Assembly: GCA_020637515.1 (NCBI GenBank)
Contig: JACKKG010000001.1
Span: 2,944,501-3,008,500 of the forward strand
DNA length: 64,000 nt
Source of the DNA: Rhodobacter sp.
GTDB lineage: Bacteria > Pseudomonadota > Alphaproteobacteria > Rhodobacterales > Rhodobacteraceae
Direction: 5' to 3'
Position numbers and translations under genes: made by a program. Shown here in pieces: positions 56,406 to 64,000 of the stretch. The notes beneath the pieces are model-generated. The model saw nothing but the letters and a program-made list of their open reading frames with translations. It was not told the DNA's origin and did not search any database. Position 1 is the stretch's first letter. Every line of letters starts with the position of its first letter.

Positions 56406-57046
56406 GCGGTGCGCAGACCGGCCCGGGGCGCAGGCCCTTTGTCCGCATCGGCGAGGAAGGCCGCCGCGCCGCCCTGATCGAGGCGACGCTGGACCTGATC
56501 GCCCAGGGCGGGCCCCAGGCCGCCACGGTGCGCGCCATCGCCCTGCGCGCGGGCGTCACGCCGGGATTGATCCGGCACTATTTCGCGACCAAGGAAGATC
56601 TGGTCGCGGCCGCGCACGAATCCCTCATGACCGGCCTGACCGAGGCCAGCGGCGCCACACTGGACGACCTGCCGGACGATCCCCTGGCGCGGCTGGCGGG
56701 CTTTCTGGCGGCCGCCGTCGGGCCACCGGTGACCGATTCGCGGGCGGTCGCGCTGTGGGCGGCCTCGATGCAGCTGGTGCCGCGCGACGCCGCGATGCGC
56801 GCGGTGCACGAGGCGACCTATCTGGCCTTTCGCGACCGGCTCGAAGGGTTGATCGCCGATGCGCTTGACGCGGCGGGGCGGGACACGGCCGACACCAGGG
56901 CGCTGGCGATCGCCGGCAACGCCCTGCTCGACGGGCTCTGGATCGAGGCCGGCGCCCTGCCCGACCATTTTCGCGATGGCGAAATGAAGGGGATTGCCAT
57001 CAAGGCGTTCTCGCGTCTTCTTGAACTGGAATTGCCCGAGGATTGA
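56402..57046 (+). CDS. TetR-family regulator (BetI-like)
   Basis: This 214-aa protein has an N-terminal HTH (QAATVRAIALRAGVTPGLIR then HYFATKEDLVAAA) after a 20-residue basic leader. The C-terminal domain (AGNALLDGLWIEAGALPDHF) resembles BetI-type regulators. It overlaps the upstream amidinohydrolase gene by 4 bases and lies 1 bp before the aminotransferase start, so it is embedded in the operon it probably controls. The ligand could be arginine, a methylarginine or a guanidino keto acid. Confidence 0.88.
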   Translation: MSGAQTGPGRRPFVRIGEEGRRAALIEATLDLIAQGGPQAATVRAIALRAGVTPGLIRHYFATKEDLVAAAHESLMTGLTEASGATLDDLPDDPLARLAGFLAAAVGPPVTDSRAVALWAASMQLVPRDAAMRAVHEATYLAFRDRLEGLIADALDAAGRDTADTRALAIAGNALLDGLWIEAGALPDHFRDGEMKGIAIKAFSRLLELELPED

Positions 57047-57047
57047 T

Positions 57048-58226
57048 ATGAAATATGCCGCCGTGACCGAACAGCTTGCCGGGCTGGGGTCGGACAAGTG
57101 GACCCTGAGCCTGGCCGCGCGCAAACGGATCGACGCGGGCCAACCGGTCATCAACCTGACAATCGGCGAACCCGATGTGCCGACGCCCGACTGGCTGATC
57201 GACGCCGCCTGCGCCGCCATGCAGGCCGGGCGGACGGGCTATTCCAACGGGCGCGGCGAGCCGTCGTTGCTGTCCGCCCTGTCGCGCCGCTACACCGAAC
57301 GCCTGGGCCGCGAGATCGGCCAGAACCGGTTCCTCTGCCTGCCCGGCACCCAGACGTCACTGTATCTGGTGCTGCGTGCCCTGTGCGAACCGGGCTGCGA
57401 GGTCATCCTGAGCGATCCGATGTATGCGACCTATGAGGGGCTGATCCGGGCCTCGGGGGCGATTCCGGTCGGGGTCCGGCTGCGCCCCGAGATGAGCTTT
57501 CGCCTGCAAGCCTCGGATATCGCGGAAAAGATCACCCCGGCGACGCGCGCAATCCTGATCAACACGCCGCACAATCCGACCGGCGCCATCCTGGGACCGG
57601 CCGAACTGGCGGCGATCGGCGCGCTGGCGCAGGCGCACGATCTGTGGATCGTCTCGGACGAGGTTTACGGCGATCTCACCCACGCCGGGCGGCCCTTCAC
57701 CTCGGCCCTGGCCGATCCCGCGTTCGAAGATCGCACCGTGATCGCGGCGTCGATCTCGAAAAGTCACGCAGCGCCCGGATTTCGCTCGGGCTGGGTGGTC
57801 GGCCCGGTCGAATTCTGCACCCGCGCGCTGCCGTTGAGCGAGACGATGCTGTTCGGCTCGCAACCCTTCATCGCCGACATGACCGCGCAGGCTGTGCTGG
57901 CGCCGCCCACCCTGGCCCAGGGTATGGCCGCGCGCATGGCGAACCGGGCGCAGATCCTGTTCGACGCGCTTGACGGGGTCGCCGGCCTGAATGTCCACCG
58001 CCCCGAGGCCGGCATGTTCGCATTGCTTGACATTCGGACATTGTCTGACAATTCACTCGACTTCGCGCTGGACCTGCTCGACCGTACCGGGGTCGCGGCC
58101 ATGCCGGGGGCGTCGTTCGGGCCGGCGCTGGAAGGCTGGCTGCGCATCGCGCTCAATGCCTCGGACGCCGACACGCACGAAGCCTGCCGCCGCATCCGCG
58201 CCCACGCCGAACGGAAAGCCGCATGA
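57048..58226 (+). CDS. aruH: PLP-dependent aminotransferase, probable arginine:pyruvate transaminase
   Basis: This 392-aa class I/II aminotransferase has the PLP Lys238 in AASISKSHAAPGFRSGWV. It also has NTPHNPTGAIL, the YGDL region with Tyr207, and Arg in the late GWLRIALNASD. AruH of Pseudomonas is about 393 aa and converts arginine plus pyruvate to 2-ketoarginine plus alanine. The assignment rests mainly on the adjacent ThDP decarboxylase, which overlaps by 4 bases, and on the arginine-type transporter. Another basic or guanidino amino acid is possible. Confidence 0.75.
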   Translation: MKYAAVTEQLAGLGSDKWTLSLAARKRIDAGQPVINLTIGEPDVPTPDWLIDAACAAMQAGRTGYSNGRGEPSLLSALSRRYTERLGREIGQNRFLCLPGTQTSLYLVLRALCEPGCEVILSDPMYATYEGLIRASGAIPVGVRLRPEMSFRLQASDIAEKITPATRAILINTPHNPTGAILGPAELAAIGALAQAHDLWIVSDEVYGDLTHAGRPFTSALADPAFEDRTVIAASISKSHAAPGFRSGWVVGPVEFCTRALPLSETMLFGSQPFIADMTAQAVLAPPTLAQGMAARMANRAQILFDALDGVAGLNVHRPEAGMFALLDIRTLSDNSLDFALDLLDRTGVAAMPGASFGPALEGWLRIALNASDADTHEACRRIRAHAERKAA

Positions 58227-59773
58227 ACACCGTCGCGCAAACCCTTGTGGATTGGCTGAAAATCCAAGGGGTCGAGGTGATCTTCGGGATCCCGGGCGTG
58301 CACACGATCGAACTGTATCGGGCGCTGGCCGGCGCCGGAATTCGTCACGTCACCCCCAGGCACGAGGCCGCCGCCGGCTTCATGGCCGACGGTTACGCGC
58401 GGATTTCGGGGCGCTTCGGCGTCGCGCTGGTCATCACCGGGCCCGGCGTTACCAACATCCTGACGCCGATGGCGCAGGCCCGCGCGGACAGCGTGCCGGT
58501 GCTGGTCATTTCCGGGGTCAACCGCCGCGACACGCTGGGCAAGGGGCTGGGGTATCTGCACGAACTGCCGGACCAGCGCGCCCTGACCCGCACCCTGGGC
58601 CCGGCCCTGCACCTGGAGGACCCGCAGGCGTTGCCCGGGCTTCTGGCCCATGCCGGACGGGCGTTGACCACCGGGCGGGGCGGCCCGGTGCATATCGAGG
58701 TTCCGCTGGATCTGATGGCGGCCAAGGCCCCGACAGCGGCCGCGCTGGCACATCCCGCGCCCGCCTTGCCCGATCCCGCCAAGGCCCGCGCCCGTTTGCG
58801 CGCCGCGCGGCGGCCGGTCATTCTGGCCGGCGGCGGATGCCGCCGCGCCGGGCCCGAACTTCAGTCCCTGGCCGAGGCCCTGGGCGCCCCCGTGATCCTG
58901 ACGACCAACGCGCGCGGGCTGATGCATGGCCATCCCCTGACCGTTCCCGCCAGCCCCAGCCTGGGCCCCGTGAGCGATCTCATCCGGGGCTCGGATCAAC
59001 TGCTTGTCGTCGGCTCTGAACTTGGCCCAACGGATTGTGACATGTATGGCAAGGGCGGGATGCCCGACCTGTCCGGCATGATCCGCATCGACATCGACGG
59101 CGCGCAGCTGGCGCGTTACCACGCGGCGCTGACCTTGCAGGCCGATGCTGCGGCGATCCTGCCCAAACTGGCCCCGCCGGCGCCTGCCCCCGGCGGCGCC
59201 GAGCGCGCGGCCGCGACCCGCGCCGCAGCCTTTGCCGCCCTCCCCGAGGTCTACCAGGCCGAGGTCCGGATGCTCGACGCCCTGCGTGCCGCGGCGCCGG
59301 GGGCGATCCTGGTCGGGGATTCCACGCAGACCGTCTACGCCGGCAACCTCTATTACGACCACGACCGGCCGGGCGGCTGGTTCAACGCCGCCACCGGCTA
59401 CGGCGCGCTGGGATTCGGACCCTGTGCGGCGATCGGCGCCGCGCTTGCCGATCGCGACGCGCGCGTGCTGTGCCTGACCGGGGACGGCGGGCTGATGTTC
59501 CACCCGGGCGAATTGCGCACCGCGCTGGACGAGGGGCTGAACGTGACCTTTGTCGTCTTCAACAACAACGGCTATGGCGAGATCGCCGACGCGATGCGCG
59601 AGGCCGGCGTCGAGGTGATCGGCTGCACCCCCTCGGCCCCGGACATGGGGGCCTTGGCCGAGGCCATGGGCCTGCCCTTCATGCGCGGCACCGACGCCGA
59701 CCTGCCGGCACTCGCGGGAGGGCTGAAAGGGCCCTGCGTGATCGAGATCCTGCGCCCCTCGGTGCGGCCCTGA
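58223..59773 (+). CDS. aruI: ThDP-dependent 2-keto acid decarboxylase, probable 2-ketoarginine decarboxylase
   Basis: This 516-aa acetolactate-synthase-like enzyme has the catalytic Glu in PRHEAAAGFMADGYAR and ThDP motif GDGGLMFHPGELRT ending VVFNNNGYGEI. It lacks clear FAD-binding features of true acetolactate synthase. AruI decarboxylates 5-guanidino-2-oxopentanoate to 4-guanidinobutanal in the arginine transaminase pathway. The 4-nt overlap with the aminotransferase gene supports this pairing. Downstream guanidinobutyraldehyde dehydrogenase and guanidinobutyrase genes are not in the window. A terminator at 59824-59847 ends the operon. Confidence 0.78.
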   Translation: MNTVAQTLVDWLKIQGVEVIFGIPGVHTIELYRALAGAGIRHVTPRHEAAAGFMADGYARISGRFGVALVITGPGVTNILTPMAQARADSVPVLVISGVNRRDTLGKGLGYLHELPDQRALTRTLGPALHLEDPQALPGLLAHAGRALTTGRGGPVHIEVPLDLMAAKAPTAAALAHPAPALPDPAKARARLRAARRPVILAGGGCRRAGPELQSLAEALGAPVILTTNARGLMHGHPLTVPASPSLGPVSDLIRGSDQLLVVGSELGPTDCDMYGKGGMPDLSGMIRIDIDGAQLARYHAALTLQADAAAILPKLAPPAPAPGGAERAAATRAAAFAALPEVYQAEVRMLDALRAAAPGAILVGDSTQTVYAGNLYYDHDRPGGWFNAATGYGALGFGPCAAIGAALADRDARVLCLTGDGGLMFHPGELRTALDEGLNVTFVVFNNNGYGEIADAMREAGVEVIGCTPSAPDMGALAEAMGLPFMRGTDADLPALAGGLKGPCVIEILRPSVRP

Positions 59774-59823
59774 TTTGTCAGGCAATCGCAGCCGGACACC
59801 CTTTGCCGCCCCCTGAAACGCGA

Positions 59824-59847
59824 AACGCCCCGGAAATCCGGGGCGTT
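59824..59847. terminator. Bidirectional terminator between aruI and clpX
   Basis: AACGCCCCGG and CCGGGGCGTT make a perfect 10-bp stem with AAAT loop, 50 bp after aruI and 20 bp before the end of clpX. Only short T-runs flank it, so it likely serves both convergent genes. Confidence 0.6.
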
Positions 59848-59866
59848 CTGCAATTCCGGTGGCCGT

Positions 59867-61147
<1,281 letters not shown>

Positions 61148-61261
61148 TCGACACCTCGTGCTCGTCGTCGGTTCGGGCCTTCTGACGGGCCATTTCGTCA
61201 AGGTTAGGCCAGCATGGGGGCGGGAACAATGGCAAAATTGCACCCGCCCGCCCTTGTGGGA

Positions 61262-61888
61262 TCAGGCGTCCGCCGGGGTCTTGTCGCGGCTGCTGAAGAT
61301 TTCGTCGATCAGGCCCCAATCCTTGGCGGCCTCGGGCGTCATGAAATTGTCGCGCTCCAACGCGGATTCGACCTTTTTCAAGGTCTGGCCGCAGTGTTTG
61401 ACGTAGATCTGGTTCAGCCGTTCCTTGAGGTCCAGGATCTCGCGCGCATGGATCGAGATGTCGGTCGCCTGGCCCTGGAACCCGCCCGAGGGCTGGTGCA
61501 CCATGATCCGGCTGTTGGGCAGCGAAAAGCGCATCCCCTTTTCGCCCGCCGCCAGCAGCAGCGAGCCCATCGAGGCCGCCTGCCCGATCACCATGGTCGA
61601 GACCTTGGGCCGGATATACTGCATGGTGTCGTAGATCGACAGGCCCGAGGTGACGACACCGCCGGGGCTGTTGATATACATCGAGATTTCCTTGGACGGA
61701 TTCTCGGCCTCGAGGTGCAGCAACTGCGCCACGATCAGCGACGCCATGCCGTCATGCACAGGGCCGGTGACAAAGATGATCCGCTCCTTCAACAGGCGCG
61801 AGAAGATGTCATAGGCTCGTTCGCCGCGGCTGGTCTGTTCGACGACCATCGGCACAAGGTTCATGTAGGTTTCAATCGGATCGCGCAT
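61262..61888 (-). CDS. clpP: ATP-dependent Clp protease proteolytic subunit
   Basis: This 208-aa serine protease has nucleophile Ser106 in [11 protein letters not shown], His131 in [15 protein letters not shown] and Asp in the usual late region. It starts [20 protein letters not shown], as in other alphaproteobacteria; residues upstream in the open frame are not conserved. It forms a tetradecamer with ClpX or ClpA. The neighbouring clpX downstream is the standard gene order. Confidence 0.97.
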   Translation of the reverse strand: MRDPIETYMNLVPMVVEQTSRGERAYDIFSRLLKERIIFVTGPVHDGMASLIVAQLLHLEAENPSKEISMYINSPGGVVTSGLSIYDTMQYIRPKVSTMVIGQAASMGSLLLAAGEKGMRFSLPNSRIMVHQPSGGFQGQATDISIHAREILDLKERLNQIYVKHCGQTLKKVESALERDNFMTPEAAKDWGLIDEIFSSRDKTPADA

Positions 61889-62175
61889 CGCTCGGGCCTC
61901 GTTGCTGGCGGTCTGTTGTCGTGTGTAGGCGGCAAGTCTTGACCAAGACTTAGCCTTCCGATCCCCCCCCCGCAAGGGGCGCAGCCCGGCAGCCTCTCAC
62001 GGCCGGGTGACCCGCGGGGGTCGGCGGGTGTTCTGGCGCCATTGGACAGGCGGAATTGGCACTATGCCCCGGCGGCCGGGTGCTGTCAGTAGATGACTGT
62101 AGACATTCGAAGCAATAACATATTCCTTTATGTGCAGCCCTGCCACGCGACAGGGTGGCCCGAGGGGAGGAACTC
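61889..62175. other. Divergent region between clpP and the molybdoenzyme gene
   Basis: These 287 bases include a GC-rich half (61960-62080, with short inverted runs such as GCAGCCCGGCAGCC) and an AT-richer half (62085-62140). The latter contains TGACTGTAGACATTCGAAGC and AACATATTCC. It probably carries the clpP promoter and the molybdoenzyme promoter. The AT-richer half is the best candidate for the latter. I see no small gene. Confidence 0.4.
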
Positions 62176-64000
62176 ATGCCGCGCCAGCCCGCGCCCGATC
62201 TGTCGCCGCGCGTCTCGGAGGAAGTCCGCCAGACGACGTGCTACATGTGCGCCTGCCGATGCGGCATCAACGTGCACCTCAAGGGCGGCAAGGTCGCCTA
62301 TATCGAGGGCAACCGCGATCACCCGATCAACAAGGGCGTGCTTTGCGCCAAGGGGTCGGCGGGGATCATGCAACACCTCAGCCCGGCGCGGCTGCGCAAG
62401 CCCCTGAAGCGGGTCGGACCGCGCGGTTCGGGCGACTTCGTCGAGATTTCCTGGGACGAGGCGCTGGCCACCGCGACCGCCTGGCTGAAGCCCCTGCGCG
62501 AGACGGCGCCCGAAAAACTGGCCTTCTTCACCGGCCGCGACCAGTCGCAAAGCTTCACCGGCTGGTGGGCGCAAAGCTACGGCACCCCCAATTACGCCGC
62601 GCATGGCGGATTCTGTTCGGTGAACATGGCCGCCGCCGGGATCTATACGATGGGCGGCGCGTTCTGGGAATTCGGCCAGCCCGATTGGGACCGCACGAAG
62701 CTGTTCATGATCTTCGGCGTGGCCGAGGATCACGATTCCAACCCCATCAAGATGGGCCTGGGCAAGCTGAAGGCGCGTGGCGCGCGCGTGATCGCCGTGA
62801 ACCCGGTGCGCACGGGCTACAACGCCGTCGCCGACGATTGGCTGGCGGTCACGCCCGGCACCGACGGGTTGCTGATCCTGGCGCTGATCCACGAATTGTT
62901 CCGTCTGGGCAAGATCGACCTGGATTACCTGATCCGCTACACCAACGCCCCTTATCTGGTGAACGCCGAGGAGGGGGCCGAAAAGGGCCTGTTCCTGCGC
63001 GATGCGACCGGCACGCCGCTGGTGGTGGACCGGCGCACCGGCCAGCCCGCGTGCTGGAACGCCGACGGGGTGCAGCCCGATCCCGCCGCCGACTGTAACG
63101 GCCACAAGACCGTGCTGCGGCTGATGGCGGAACGCTACCTGGACCCCGCCCACGCGCCCGAGGCTGTCGCCGACCGCTGCGGCATCCCCGCCGCGCGCAT
63201 CCGCGCCGTGGCGGCCGAACTGGCCCGCGTCGCGTTCGAGGAAGAGATCGTCCTGAACCAGCCCTGGACCGATTTCCGTGGCCAGCGGCACGAAACCATG
63301 GTGGGCCGTCCTGTCAGCTTCCACGCGATGCGCGGCATCAGCGCGCATTCCAACGGCTTCCAGACCTGCCGCGCGCTGCATGTGCTGCAAATCCTTCTGG
63401 GCTCGGTCGAAACGCCCGGCGGCTACCGCTTCAAGCCGCCCTACCCCAAGGCCGTGGAAACCCACCCCAAGCCGCACGCCGGCGTGACCCCGGGCCAGCC
63501 GCTGGACGGGCCGCACCTGGGCTATCCCCTGGGGCCCGAGCACCTGCTGGTCAACGCGGACAACTCTGCCAAACGCATCGACAAGGCCTTTACCTGGGAC
63601 AACCCGATGTCGGCGCATGGCATGATGCACATGGTCATCGCCAATGCCCACGCCGGCGATCCCTACAAGATCGACACGTTGTTCCTGTATATGGCCAACA
63701 TGGCCTGGAACTCGACCATGAACACGTCCGAGGTGATGCAGATGCTCACCGATACGGACGAGAGCGGCACCTACGTGATCCCGCGCATCATCTATTCCGA
63801 CAGCTATTCGTCGGAAATGGTGGCCTTTGCCGATCTGGTGCTGCCTGACACCACCTATCTGGAACGCCACGACTGCATCTCGATCCTGGATCGCCCGATC
63901 GGCGAACCCGACAGCATGAACGACGCCATCCGCTGGCCGGTGGTCGAACCCGACCGCGACGTGCGCGGCTTCCAGTCCGTGCTGCTGGACCTGGGCGTGC
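62176..64000 (+). CDS. Molybdopterin oxidoreductase, large catalytic subunit (3' end outside window)
   Basis: The first 608 codons of a DMSO-reductase-family protein start at ATG 62176, preceded by GGGAGGAACTC. The N-terminal [4Fe-4S] motif is TTCYMCACRCGINVHL (Cys20/23/27) with Cys54 in VLCAKGS. There is no Tat signal, so the protein is cytoplasmic or is exported in complex with a partner. GGFCSVNMAAAG is a possible Mo-ligand Cys region, followed by the nucleotide-binding VIAVNPVRTGYN. Length and the cytoplasmic type recall SoeA sulfite dehydrogenase or related PsrA/formate-type enzymes of Rhodobacterales. The downstream electron-transfer and membrane subunits would decide, but lie beyond the window. 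Confidence 0.8.
   Translation, partial: MPRQPAPDLSPRVSEEVRQTTCYMCACRCGINVHLKGGKVAYIEGNRDHPINKGVLCAKGSAGIMQHLSPARLRKPLKRVGPRGSGDFVEISWDEALATATAWLKPLRETAPEKLAFFTGRDQSQSFTGWWAQSYGTPNYAAHGGFCSVNMAAAGIYTMGGAFWEFGQPDWDRTKLFMIFGVAEDHDSNPIKMGLGKLKARGARVIAVNPVRTGYNAVADDWLAVTPGTDGLLILALIHELFRLGKIDLDYLIRYTNAPYLVNAEEGAEKGLFLRDATGTPLVVDRRTGQPACWNADGVQPDPAADCNGHKTVLRLMAERYLDPAHAPEAVADRCGIPAARIRAVAAELARVAFEEEIVLNQPWTDFRGQRHETMVGRPVSFHAMRGISAHSNGFQTCRALHVLQILLGSVETPGGYRFKPPYPKAVETHPKPHAGVTPGQPLDGPHLGYPLGPEHLLVNADNSAKRIDKAFTWDNPMSAHGMMHMVIANAHAGDPYKIDTLFLYMANMAWNSTMNTSEVMQMLTDTDESGTYVIPRIIYSDSYSSEMVAFADLVLPDTTYLERHDCISILDRPIGEPDSMNDAIRWPVVEPDRDVRGFQSVLLDLGV

Noticed and set aside
62093..62407. Small open frame starting in the clpP-molybdoenzyme gap
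   Set aside because: It overlaps the well-supported molybdoenzyme start in another frame and yields an Arg/Ala/Ser-rich shadow product.

Overview
The window is 64 kb of very GC-rich, densely coding chromosomal DNA. It most resembles an alphaproteobacterium of the order Rhodobacterales (Rhodobacteraceae/Roseobacteraceae). Evidence is the F1FO-ATPase zeta inhibitor (DUF1476) gene divergent from purC-purS, a monomeric NADP isocitrate dehydrogenase, a short alphaproteobacterial-type prolyl-tRNA synthetase, an NDUFS4-like complex I subunit, an Flp-like pilin with the AVAVDWVVL N-terminus, and a short-chain-fatty-acyl XRE regulator. I see no rRNA, tRNA, insertion sequence, phage gene or CRISPR array. 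Nearly all long plus-strand open frames opposite minus-strand genes are GC-driven shadows.

Layout. 1-5.0 kb: the N-terminal 621 residues of a transglutaminase-like protein, then the sulfate-activation pair cysD-cysNC. 5.0-8.5 kb: a LuxR-type regulator and a CobW GTPase/amidohydrolase pair. 8.6-17.8 kb: housekeeping genes (NDUFS4-like, uvrB, DUF218, Usp, rhodanese, M3 peptidase), a pilin-like protein, betaine-homocysteine methyltransferase and the ATPase inhibitor. 17.9-26 kb: purC-purS, lldD, argC, trpA, a HemJ-like protein, ychF, a DUF4389 protein and guaB. 26-33 kb: the divergent mntR/mntH pair, an M20 peptidase, an HSL-type esterase and icd. 33-39 kb: a lipid-exporter-like ABC protein, a two-component flavin monooxygenase with a divergent winged-helix regulator, and proS. 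39-46 kb: a symporter-fused histidine kinase, a small membrane protein, a lone receiver and an ScfR-type regulator, next to accB-accC. 46-53 kb: aat, a phospholipase-D protein, an EEP nuclease, a LuxR regulator fused to an alpha/beta-hydrolase fold, and gamma-glutamyltransferase. 53-59.8 kb: a polar amino-acid ABC transporter (no ATPase gene) divergent from an amidinohydrolase/TetR/aminotransferase/ThDP-decarboxylase operon that looks like the arginine transaminase pathway. 59.8-64 kb: clpX, clpP and the start of a molybdopterin oxidoreductase that runs off the window.

Most notable points. (1) The 593-aa LuxR regulator at 49195-50976 carries a C-terminal alpha/beta-hydrolase fold in which the nucleophile Ser is Met and the catalytic His is Gln, so it is probably a ligand-sensing pseudoenzyme. 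(2) The arginine/methylarginine catabolic locus has a strong inverted-repeat operator overlapping a perfect TATAAT in its divergent promoter region. (3) A transporter-fused kinase, receiver and ScfR regulator sit beside acetyl-CoA carboxylase genes. (4) A family of composite hairpin-plus-tail intergenic repeats has two tail classes and at least six copies in this window. (5) A Flp-pilin-like N-terminus is joined to an unexplained domain of about 200 residues.
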